From NCBI GenBank assembly GCA_022560715.1, contig JADFSQ010000016.1:1-13689 (forward strand): a stretch of DNA of 13,689 bases. Reading direction: 5' to 3'. The position numbers and the translations under genes are program-made. This DNA is from Bacteroidota bacterium. GTDB taxonomy: Bacteria > Bacteroidota > Bacteroidia > Flavobacteriales > Flavobacteriaceae. Below are positions 5,766-13,254 of the stretch, in pieces. Position 1 is the stretch's first letter. Every line of letters begins with the position of its first letter. Below the pieces are notes generated by a model, which was given only the letters and a program-made list of their open reading frames with translations, was not told where the DNA came from and did no database searches.

Positions 5766-8700
5766 TCAATTACCTTCTTCTGTTTCTACAGAAGAATTGG
5801 TTTTGGCTTGTTCGGCTTTTATTATGATTAATTCGGTTTTTGCTTCTGAAATAATATCATCAAACTCAGTAAAATTTTGAATGATGCTTTCTAATATATA
5901 AGTGGCTTGGAAAGCATCCTCTAAAGCATAATAATTCTTTGCCATAAGCACTAATCCTTTTGCTCCATAATATTTATATCCTGAATAATCCTTTGCTAAT
6001 TTTTGGACTACAGTATTAGACGATTTATAATTGCCTTCTTTATTTTTAAAATAGGCATTAAAATATAAGGCTTCGGCAGCCAAAACACCTGAAGCAATTT
6101 GTTCTACTTGTACATAAGCAATTTTTGCTCTTTCTTCATTTCCAGTTTGCATTGCAGAACGTGCAATAATAATATGAGCATCACTTTTTATATTTTTATC
6201 AATTTTTGAACTCAATAATACTTTTTCGGCGTAGGAAACTGCACCTTGATAGCGCTCTAATTGGTAATTTGCTTTCATTAAATTTGATTGTGCAAAAATG
6301 ATATTTTGAGGAAAATCGGCTTCAAGTTCTAAACGCTCTAAAATTGGAATTGCTGTAAACCAATCTCTATCATTCAAATAAATTTCAGCCAAACGTGTTA
6401 AGGCTATTTCGGTATATTCTCCGTTTGGTTTATTTACAACATATTCGTAATGAGGTGTTGCATTAGCTTTTAAATCGTCTTTAAAATATAATTGAGCGAG
6501 ATAAAAATGTGATGGTAAAGTGTGCAATCCATTCGGAAACTCATTTAAATACCCATTAAATAATTTTATGGCTTTGTTGTTGTTTGCCAAATATTGCTTT
6601 TCGGCAGCTTCGTAGGTTGCATTATCTAAATCGGCGTCAGAAACATCAATAAAGTTTAAGGTTTTTACCCAAGATGCGTACTCATTTACGCGACCTAAAT
6701 CTATATAAATTAAACGTGCCGAAGCGACTGCCTGAACAGCTTCGGGCGAACCCGAAAATTTATTAGCAACGTTTTTAAATTTGCTTAAAGCCTGCTCATC
6801 ATTTCCAGAATTATAATGTACAAGCCCTTGTCTTAACAAGGCTTTTGAAATGTACTGGCTCGATTTGTATTCGGTGTTTAAACGATTATACATTTCCATC
6901 GCTTTATCAACTTCGTTGTTTTTTACATACGAATTTCCAAGTTCGTATAAAGCATCATCTCTTAATGAAGATTTTGAAAAAGTGTTTATAAACTCATTTA
7001 ATTCCTTAATTTTTGCAGCACTTTTATTGATATAACCGTAACTTATTGCCTTTTGAAAAGAAGCATAATCTGCTTCAATTTCATTAATATTTATTGCTTT
7101 CTGATACGCTTTTATGGCGTTATTATAATCGCTGGATACGAAATAACCATCTCCCAAACGCAAATAGGCATCATTTAGTCTCACTTTATCTTCTGAAGAA
7201 TTTGAAATATAATTCTGAAAATATTCAGTAGCTTTAGTATAGTTTTTTTGTTTGAAATACGTGTAACCTAAATTGTAATCTATATTTTTATTTTCTTTAG
7301 TTGAAGTCGCTTGGCTGAAACCTTGAAACTGTTTAAAACCGACCAATGCATCATTATAATTTGCCAGATTATAATCGGTTTCTGCTTTCCAAAATGTTGC
7401 TCTTGCTGTGTATTTATCGTCTCTCGGTTCTTTTAACGATTTATCAAAAAACGACTCGGCTTCAAGGTATTTGCTCTCGTTATACAATTCTATTCCTCTA
7501 TAAAATGCTACTTTTTGATAGGCAACTTTGTTCTCGAAACTCTTTCTGCCTTCCAATAATTTTAAAGCCTCTTTGTAGTTTTTTGAAGTAATGTATGAGT
7601 CAATCAACAAGGTTTCAATCTCTTCTTTGTAGCTTGTTTTAGGATATTTATCGAGATATGCCGCCAAAACCTGAGGTACTGATTGGTACGGATTTCCTAT
7701 TTCGTAGCTTATTTTAGCATAGTTTAACCAGGCATCTTCCTGAATTTTCAAATCGAAGTCCATTTGCGAAGCGTTGCGAAATGCGTTTAAGGCTTCTTGT
7801 TTCTTGTTGACATTAATATAGCTTTCCCCGAGATGATAATAGGCATTTTGTGCTACCGAATTGTTGCCATCTATAATTTTATTGAATTCAGAAATAGCCT
7901 TATCGTACTCTTTTTGTTTGTAATACGCATAGCCTAATTGATAATAATCGGTATTGTTCCATCGTCCTCTTTCCCCTTTGTACTCAGCTAAAAACGGAAT
8001 TGCTTCAGCATATTGTTCTAAATTAAAATAACTTTCGCCTATAATTTTAGATAATTCTGATACTTCTTTTTTATCACTTTTTGGTAACTGTTCTTTGGCA
8101 AGCTCAATAGCTTTTTCAAAATTACCCAGTTTAAAATTCAAATCGGCTTGATAATAAGATAATCCTTCTTTGTATTTTTCATTATCACCAATCTGGTCAA
8201 AATACTCCGAAGCCCTCTCGTAGTCATTACCTTCATAAGCCATAAATCCTATATAGTATTTGGCTTGCGAGCCATACTTTTCAGAATTTTCTACTCGCGA
8301 TAAATATTTTTTTGCACCTTGATTATTATTAGTCGCATAAAAACTATAGCCATAATTAAAATTGAATGTTTCGCGCTCTTTTCGTGCCAAAGCATCTTCA
8401 TCTACTTTATCGTACCATTTTCTGGCATAAGCAAATCGGGAATTCTCAAAATAGTAATCTGCAACATCCATAAACGCTGTGTTACGTTTTGTACTTGTTG
8501 GATATTCTTCAACAAATTGTTCAATTAAATCGTCGGCATTTTGTTGGTTTAATCGTACTGCACAATTAGCGATATAATAGGCACAATCCGATTTTAATAT
8601 TTCGTCTTTAGCAGTATTTTCTACTTTTTCGAATAAAGATTGAGCAGCGAGATATTGTTTGCTGTTATATAATGAAAGTGCTTTTTGATATTCTACTAAT

Positions 8701-8789
8701 TCGCTTGTATAAATAGCAGATTGTTGAGCGACAATAGAGACGTTACATAGTATTGCAAAAGCAATAGCTAACAAACATTTTTTTATCAT
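5766..8789 (-). CDS. Giant periplasmic tetratricopeptide-repeat protein
   Basis: The 1007-residue protein has an N-terminal signal peptide (MIKK, hydrophobic core, cleavage near IVAQQ, about residue 21). Nearly all of the rest consists of tandem helical hairpins of TPR type, seen as repeated Y/L-x2-G/A-x3-Y and A-x3-F/Y patterns. Examples are YYQLGYAYYKQKEYDKAISEFNKI, AYYHLGESYINVNKKQEALNAF, AYLRLGDGYFVSSDYNNAIKAY and DALYELGNSYVKNNEVDKAMEMY (each quoted in part). No catalytic domain or membrane anchor is visible. Such superhelices bind other proteins, and several segments (for example EQFVEEYPTS) resemble the BamD/YbgF style of envelope TPRs. The partner is probably the barrel protein encoded downstream. 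A candidate TAnnTTTG box lies 22 nt upstream of the ATG. The TPR assignment is certain; the role in envelope assembly is inference. Confidence 0.9.
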   Translation of the reverse strand: MIKKCLLAIAFAILCNVSIVAQQSAIYTSELVEYQKALSLYNSKQYLAAQSLFEKVENTAKDEILKSDCAYYIANCAVRLNQQNADDLIEQFVEEYPTSTKRNTAFMDVADYYFENSRFAYARKWYDKVDEDALARKERETFNFNYGYSFYATNNNQGAKKYLSRVENSEKYGSQAKYYIGFMAYEGNDYERASEYFDQIGDNEKYKEGLSYYQADLNFKLGNFEKAIELAKEQLPKSDKKEVSELSKIIGESYFNLEQYAEAIPFLAEYKGERGRWNNTDYYQLGYAYYKQKEYDKAISEFNKIIDGNNSVAQNAYYHLGESYINVNKKQEALNAFRNASQMDFDLKIQEDAWLNYAKISYEIGNPYQSVPQVLAAYLDKYPKTSYKEEIETLLIDSYITSKNYKEALKLLEGRKSFENKVAYQKVAFYRGIELYNESKYLEAESFFDKSLKEPRDDKYTARATFWKAETDYNLANYNDALVGFKQFQGFSQATSTKENKNIDYNLGYTYFKQKNYTKATEYFQNYISNSSEDKVRLNDAYLRLGDGYFVSSDYNNAIKAYQKAININEIEADYASFQKAISYGYINKSAAKIKELNEFINTFSKSSLRDDALYELGNSYVKNNEVDKAMEMYNRLNTEYKSSQYISKALLRQGLVHYNSGNDEQALSKFKNVANKFSGSPEAVQAVASARLIYIDLGRVNEYASWVKTLNFIDVSDADLDNATYEAAEKQYLANNNKAIKLFNGYLNEFPNGLHTLPSHFYLAQLYFKDDLKANATPHYEYVVNKPNGEYTEIALTRLAEIYLNDRDWFTAIPILERLELEADFPQNIIFAQSNLMKANYQLERYQGAVSYAEKVLLSSKIDKNIKSDAHIIIARSAMQTGNEERAKIAYVQVEQIASGVLAAEALYFNAYFKNKEGNYKSSNTVVQKLAKDYSGYKYYGAKGLVLMAKNYYALEDAFQATYILESIIQNFTEFDDIISEAKTELIIIKAEQAKTNSSVETEEGN

Positions 8790-8810
8790 TTAGTTCGTTT
8801 TTGATGTTGT

Positions 8811-8818
8811 CAAAGATA
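8811..8818 (-). promoter_or_regulatory. Candidate Bacteroidota -7 box (TATCTTTG) for the TPR gene
   Basis: TATCTTTG on the minus strand matches the Bacteroidota -7 consensus TAnnTTTG exactly and ends 21 nt before the ATG. A second exact match, TATATTTG, lies at 8849-8856. No TTG at the usual -33 distance was found for the nearer box, so either one may be the working promoter. Confidence 0.45.
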
Positions 8819-8886
8819 TTTAATCTTGGTTTTTATAACGTATGAAAACAAATATAATTATAAACGGAGTTATTAAAAGTTTAAGA

Positions 8887-8910
8887 GACGGAAGACAGAA
8901 GACCGAAGAC
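8887..8910 (-). repeat. 7-nt-period GAC array between divergent genes
   Basis: GAC begins at 8887, 8894, 8901 and 8908, exactly every 7 nt, in units of the form GAAGACN. The minus strand reads GTCTTCN. It lies about 100 nt upstream of the TPR start and 73 nt upstream of the FtsE start, within the shared divergent regulatory region. Confidence 0.75.
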
Positions 8911-8928
8911 TTGGAATTTAGTGTTTGA

Positions 8929-8936
8929 TATTTTTG
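8929..8936 (+). promoter_or_regulatory. Candidate -7 box (TATTTTTG) for the ftsE gene
   Basis: TATTTTTG matches TAnnTTTG and lies 46 nt before the ATG. A TTG at 8911-8913 would be the -33 element, but the 15-nt spacer is shorter than usual for this promoter class. In such AT-rich DNA a chance match is quite possible. Confidence 0.35.
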
Positions 8937-8982
8937 ATTTTAAATGATACTTTTACAATACTTTAAAAATCCTTAATAATTT

Positions 8983-9666
8983 ATGTCTGAAATCGTTTTA
9001 CAATTAAAAAACGTTTCTATTTACCAAGGAGATAGCTTAGTGTTGTCTGATGTAAATGTAGAAATGAAAAAAGGTGATTTTGTTTACCTTATTGGAAAAA
9101 CAGGAACCGGGAAAAGTAGTTTTATGAAACTTCTTTATGCCGATTTAGAACTTACCGAAGGAGAAGGCTCTATTGTTGATTTTAATTTGAAAACCCTTAA
9201 AGAAAAAGACATTCCGTTTTTAAGGCGAAAACTTGGTATAGTATTTCAGGATTTTAAACTGCTAAATGACAGAACTGTTAATGGTAATTTAGAGTTTGTT
9301 TTAAGAGCAACAGGTTGGAAAGATAAACAACAAATTAGTGACCGAATAGACGATGTTCTTGGTAAGGTCGATATGAAAACCAAAGGCTTTAAGTTCCCTT
9401 ATCAACTTTCGGGAGGTGAGCAACAACGTATTGCTATTGCAAGAGCATTATTAAACGATCCTGAACTTATACTTGCTGATGAACCAACAGGAAATCTTGA
9501 TCCACAAACAAGTATTGAAGTTATGGAAGTGCTGCAGGAATTAAACAAAAAAGGAAATACTATTTTAATGGCAACTCATGATTATGCCCTACTTTTAAAA
9601 TATCCAAGCAAAACACTTAAATGTGATGAGAATAAAGTGTTTGAAGTTGTGCAACGTAAAGGTTAA
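8983..9666 (+). CDS. ftsE: FtsE-type ABC transporter ATP-binding protein
   Basis: The 227-residue protein is one complete ABC ATPase domain. Visible motifs are Walker A GKTGTGKSS (residues 38-46), Q-loop FQDFKLL (88-94), signature LSGGEQQ (142-148), Walker B LILADEP (162-168), D-loop GNLD (170-173) and the switch His199 in ATHD. The FQDFKLL Q-loop and the size are typical of FtsE, the cytosolic partner of FtsX that controls peptidoglycan hydrolysis at division sites. The LolD/MacB-like ATPases are close relatives. All ATP-binding residues are intact. No ftsX lies next to it within this window: it is divergent from the TPR gene and converges on the beta-helix gene. ABC ATPase is certain; FtsE rather than another small ABC subunit is likely. 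Confidence 0.85.
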   Translation: MSEIVLQLKNVSIYQGDSLVLSDVNVEMKKGDFVYLIGKTGTGKSSFMKLLYADLELTEGEGSIVDFNLKTLKEKDIPFLRRKLGIVFQDFKLLNDRTVNGNLEFVLRATGWKDKQQISDRIDDVLGKVDMKTKGFKFPYQLSGGEQQRIAIARALLNDPELILADEPTGNLDPQTSIEVMEVLQELNKKGNTILMATHDYALLLKYPSKTLKCDENKVFEVVQRKG

Positions 9667-9729
9667 GAGTTAAAAGTTATGAGTTAAAAGTTATGAGTTA
9701 TGAGTTATGAGTTATGAGTTATGAGTAAA
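9667..9729 (+). repeat. Nine-unit heptamer tandem array, GAGTTAT type
   Basis: Nine consecutive 7-nt units start directly after the ftsE stop codon: GAGTTAA, AAGTTAT, GAGTTAA, AAGTTAT, then four exact GAGTTAT, and a last degenerate GAGTAAA. AGT recurs at 9668 and every 7 nt up to 9724 without a slip. The array ends 13 nt before the stop codon of the convergent beta-helix gene and takes the place where a terminator would be expected. The identical units suggest recent copy-number change by slippage. Confidence 0.93.
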
Positions 9730-9742
9730 ATAATTACCTATA

Positions 9743-11338
9743 CTACCAATTAAACAAACGCTCAAAAAAAGATCTCTTTTGTATTTTGAATTCTATAATA
9801 AAAATACCAAAATTATCTAATGTTTTTATAGCCTTGTTATTGTGCAAAGGTTTTTCAAAATCTTTAGGATTCATAGGAAATGTAATTTTTGCATCCTTAT
9901 TAACTTTTCCTGATTTAATCACTTTTTCACGGTTTTCAGTATCAACTATTTTATATGTACTTCCGTTTGGGATATTATATTTAGAAAAATCAACTATAAC
10001 ATCTTTTCCATATTTATTAAACAAAATAACTCTGTAATTATTCTTTTTTGAAGATTTTTCAGTAATCTTTAAAACATTTTTTAAGTTGAATTCTCTAATA
10101 TGCTTTGAGTTACTATTTAAATCAATCATAAATTGAGATTTCCAATCATTAAACGTATAATCTTTATATTTTGATATTCTGAAAGTTCTTGCATTTTTTG
10201 TATAATAAGTGTTGTTGTTAAATTTCCAATTGTTTGCGTTTAAATGGCTCACAACCGATTTATTAAAATGTACATAACCACAATAGGAAATATTGTTTTT
10301 AAAAGTTAGCGTTTTAGCATGTAATATTCGCAAAGCATTATTTCTACCAATAATAATATTGTTTATCACTTTTACATTTTCAATTGGTGCTTTGGCACTA
10401 AAGCCTAAAGTTAATGAGGCTGCATCTCCACCAATCTGGTTTTTGGCAACGTTTGTATTATGATAAAAAACATTGCCTTCTACAATTATATTTTTAGCAA
10501 TATTAATTCCATTCCTGTCATTTGTTCCAATAATTAAATTGTCTTTAAAAACTCCTGAAGGACTTCCGTTATTGAAAATTACGTTATTTGTAAGAGTAAC
10601 ATTTTTAACATATTCGCTGGTTGCTTTCCCATTATCGGACCAAACTTCAATACCTTTATAATAATTATTAAAAATTGTGTTCTTGGTAATCAATCTTATT
10701 TTATTGCTTTCATTTTGAACGTAAATCCCGACTCCACTTCCTCTTCCCTTTTTAGAAATATAGCCATTATTATAGATTAAACAACCATCGATTATTGTTC
10801 CTCCCGTACGTTTCCAAGAGCTAAAGCCAGATCCTGGATTGTTATATACAATCAGATTTATAAATTTGCAATCTGCTCCAGAACTATGACTTATACCACC
10901 AACTAATTTAAAATTTGCATCGTTTTGGTTTCTCGAAAAATCGCCTAACCAAGTAACTTCAAAACCTTTAAAAATCACATTTTTTCCTTTTACTTCAAGT
11001 ACGTACTTTTTGTTTGATTTTACATTTCCGTTAAGTATTACTTTATCGTTTTTGTATGCAGAAACGGTTATAAACTTGTTAGGTTTTGTACTTTTTAATG
11101 AGCTTATATATCTTCCGTTATAAACACCTTTATGAATCCAAATTTTGTCGTCACCATTTACAATGTTTAAGGGTTGACTTAAAGCCGTTTGTAAATCCCA
11201 AGGATTTTTGAGGCTACCGTTTCCAGTATTTGTTCCTAGAGTTTTAGTATGATTTTTTGGAAATACATGGAATTCTTGTTGCGCTTGTATAACCAAAAAA
11301 GATAATAAGAATATTAAAACAAAGTAAAACCGTTTCAT
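9743..11338 (-). CDS. Secreted right-handed parallel beta-helix protein
   Basis: The 531-residue protein starts with a signal peptide (MKRF, long hydrophobic core, cleavage near IQAQQ, about residue 19). Residues 25-100 contain a motif seen at the head of secreted beta-helix proteins: GTGNGSLKNPWDLQTAL, then KIWIHKGVYNG and KFITVSAYKNDKVILNG. From about 110 to 370, short strands repeat every 20-25 residues (VIFKGFEVTWLG, CKFINLIVYNN, TIIDGCLIYNN, RLITKNTIFNN, NVTLTNNVIFNN, NIIVEGNVFYHN, NVKVINNIIIG, LTFKNNISYCG), as in pectate-lyase-like folds. About 100 C-terminal residues look like a separate beta-domain. No catalytic set or type 9 secretion C-terminal domain is evident. Its place beside glycosyltransferase genes suggests a role on extracellular polysaccharide, either as a lyase or as a binding protein. 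The fold is confident, the activity open. Confidence 0.85.
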   Translation of the reverse strand: MKRFYFVLIFLLSFLVIQAQQEFHVFPKNHTKTLGTNTGNGSLKNPWDLQTALSQPLNIVNGDDKIWIHKGVYNGRYISSLKSTKPNKFITVSAYKNDKVILNGNVKSNKKYVLEVKGKNVIFKGFEVTWLGDFSRNQNDANFKLVGGISHSSGADCKFINLIVYNNPGSGFSSWKRTGGTIIDGCLIYNNGYISKKGRGSGVGIYVQNESNKIRLITKNTIFNNYYKGIEVWSDNGKATSEYVKNVTLTNNVIFNNGSPSGVFKDNLIIGTNDRNGINIAKNIIVEGNVFYHNTNVAKNQIGGDAASLTLGFSAKAPIENVKVINNIIIGRNNALRILHAKTLTFKNNISYCGYVHFNKSVVSHLNANNWKFNNNTYYTKNARTFRISKYKDYTFNDWKSQFMIDLNSNSKHIREFNLKNVLKITEKSSKKNNYRVILFNKYGKDVIVDFSKYNIPNGSTYKIVDTENREKVIKSGKVNKDAKITFPMNPKDFEKPLHNNKAIKTLDNFGIFIIEFKIQKRSFFERLFNW

Positions 11339-11407
11339 AAATGATGAATTTACAATTATTATGCCGTTTGAGTTTTAAAGATTAAATTTTAAAACTAAAT
11401 TTAGCAA

Positions 11408-12292
11408 ATGAAAAGTTTAAGTATTTGCATTCCAATCTATAATTTTAATTGTATAGGATCTATTAAGATACTTTGTAAACAGATAAGTAGTTTGAAATTG
11501 AATGCTGAAATACTTGTTATTGATGACGCTTCAGATGTAAAACTTAATGAATTGTCAAATTTCAATAATCCATTTTATACTTATGAAAAACTAAGTAAAA
11601 ATATTGGAAGATCAAAAATTAGAAACTTATTGGTTGAGAAATCCAGATTTGATTATATTCTTTTTTTAGATGGCGATTCTGGTATTCCTGAAAATTTTAT
11701 TAAAAATTATTTACAAAGTATTGAAAGCAATCCTAATTCGGTTATTCGTGGTGGAACAATACATAAATCTGAATATAAAAATACTGGCAGATTAAGATAT
11801 AATTATGGCGTAAAATTTGAAGACACTAAATCTTTTGTACGAAGTAGAAAACCGTATTATAGTTTTACGACAAACAATTTTACATCGCCAAAAGCGATTT
11901 TAAAAAAAATTCCTTTTAATGAAGAACTTACAAAATATGGTCAAGAAGACACTTTTTTTGGTTACGAATTAAAGAATAACTATGTAAACATTATTCATAT
12001 TGATAATCCTGTAATTCACCTTAATTTAGAATCAAACTTAAAATTTATAGAGAAGACAAAACAAAGTATCGAAAATTTAATATTACTTAAAACTAAATAT
12101 CCTGAATTTATTGAGTTTAGCAAATTATTAACTACTATTAATAATTATAAAGTATTCCGATTAAAACCAATTAAAAATATTGCTTCAATTTTATCAAAGT
12201 TTTTTGAGTTTATAACAAAGCATAGTAGCAATGCTTATAGTTTTCAAATGTTTAAACTTTTTTATATAATTTCTCTTAACAGGTTAAAATGA
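11408..12292 (+). CDS. GT2-family glycosyltransferase
   Basis: The 294-residue protein is a GT-A-fold, family 2-type transferase. Visible motifs are the N-terminal strand SICIPIYNFN (5-14), the nucleotide-binding strand EILVIDDASD (34-43), LSKNIGRSKIRN (62-73), the metal- and UDP-binding FLDGDS (86-91, DxD at 88-90) and the candidate catalytic acid pair Glu180-Asp181 in YGQEDTFFGYEL. It should transfer a sugar from a nucleotide donor in the cytoplasm during surface-glycan assembly; donor and acceptor cannot be read. No transmembrane segment is clear. It overlaps the next gene by 4 nt (ATGA at 12289-12292), so the two are translationally coupled. The 69-nt gap to the divergent beta-helix gene holds no clear promoter box. 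Confidence 0.9.
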   Translation: MKSLSICIPIYNFNCIGSIKILCKQISSLKLNAEILVIDDASDVKLNELSNFNNPFYTYEKLSKNIGRSKIRNLLVEKSRFDYILFLDGDSGIPENFIKNYLQSIESNPNSVIRGGTIHKSEYKNTGRLRYNYGVKFEDTKSFVRSRKPYYSFTTNNFTSPKAILKKIPFNEELTKYGQEDTFFGYELKNNYVNIIHIDNPVIHLNLESNLKFIEKTKQSIENLILLKTKYPEFIEFSKLLTTINNYKVFRLKPIKNIASILSKFFEFITKHSSNAYSFQMFKLFYIISLNRLK

Positions 12293-13254
12293 ATCCATCA
12301 ACCAAACATCCTTTCTTTTCTGTTATAATTCCACTTTATAATAAAGAAAATTATATTGAAGACACATTAAAAAGTGTTTTAAATCAAACTTTTAAAGACT
12401 TTGAAATAATTATTGTTAATGATGGTTCTACAGATAATAGTCTTGAAAAAGTAAAAAGTTTTTCGGACACTAGAATACAGATTATTGAATACAAACAAAA
12501 CAAAGGACTATCGGCTGCAAGAAATACTGGAATTAAAGAAGCAAATACCGATTATATTGCTTTTATTGATGCCGACGATTTATGGAAAACGCATCATTTA
12601 GAGCAATTGCACCATCTTATTACGTCTTATCCCAAAAAGGGTTTGTATTGCACAGGGTATACAACACAAAAATCTGCTTTAATTTTTCATAGAGCGCATT
12701 TTAACGATTTGCCTGAAAATTTTAAAGGAGTTATTCCAGACTTTTTTAAGCACTCTCTACAAAATTGTGTAGCATGGATTTCGGCAGTTTGTGTTCCAAA
12801 AAGAATATTTAATGATATTGGTTATTTTGATTCTGAAATATTTTCTGAACAAGACACAGATTTATATATTAGAATTGCACTTAAATACGATGTTGTTTTA
12901 GACAATAGTTCGGCAAGCGCAATTTACAATAGAACTATAAAAGAATGTCTTTCTAATTATTTTGACAAAAAAGATATTCCTAAATTATTTTATAATTACA
13001 AAAACATAGAAGCAAATCATGTAACATTAAAAAAGTACATTGATTATAACAGATTTTCATCAGCTGTTTTTTTTAAACTTTCTTCAAATAATATAAATAG
13101 TAAAAAACTTATTAAAGATATTGATTTCAAAAATTTGAATTCATTTCAAAAACTCATTATTTGGTTGCCTAAAAACGTTATTCAATTTTTATTTTATATA
13201 AAAAATAGCTTGTATTTAAAAAGTTTATTTGTGTATAAGCCTAAAAAAAATTAA
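12289..13254 (+). CDS. GT2-family glycosyltransferase
   Basis: The 321-residue protein is a classic GT2 enzyme. Visible motifs are SVIIPLYNKENYIEDTLKSV (11-30), IIVNDGSTDNS (41-51), NKGLSAARNTGI (71-82), the DxD-type IDADDLW (93-99) and SEQDTDLYIRIAL (from 186, with Glu187, Asp189 and Asp191 as candidate catalytic or acceptor-side acids). The last 60 residues are basic and hydrophobic, with segments that could lie against the membrane (FQKLIIWLPKNVIQFLFYI). It probably adds a sugar to a lipid-linked glycan intermediate. The start overlaps the upstream GT2 stop by 4 nt, and its own TAA overlaps the stop of the convergent GT4 gene. The family is certain, the sugar specificity unknown. Confidence 0.93.
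   Translation: MNPSTKHPFFSVIIPLYNKENYIEDTLKSVLNQTFKDFEIIIVNDGSTDNSLEKVKSFSDTRIQIIEYKQNKGLSAARNTGIKEANTDYIAFIDADDLWKTHHLEQLHHLITSYPKKGLYCTGYTTQKSALIFHRAHFNDLPENFKGVIPDFFKHSLQNCVAWISAVCVPKRIFNDIGYFDSEIFSEQDTDLYIRIALKYDVVLDNSSASAIYNRTIKECLSNYFDKKDIPKLFYNYKNIEANHVTLKKYIDYNRFSSAVFFKLSSNNINSKKLIKDIDFKNLNSFQKLIIWLPKNVIQFLFYIKNSLYLKSLFVYKPKKN

Noticed and set aside
6850..8528. Plus-strand ORFs opposite the TPR gene (6850-7035, 7346-7591, 8319-8528)
   Set aside because: They have no recognisable motifs, lie wholly inside a clear coding region, and are shadows of its codon pattern.
9667..9729. CRISPR array
   Set aside because: The repeat unit is 7 nt with no spacers, and no cas gene is nearby.
9786..10661. 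Plus-strand ORFs opposite the beta-helix gene
   Set aside because: They are antisense to strong beta-helix coding sequence and show no motif or promoter.
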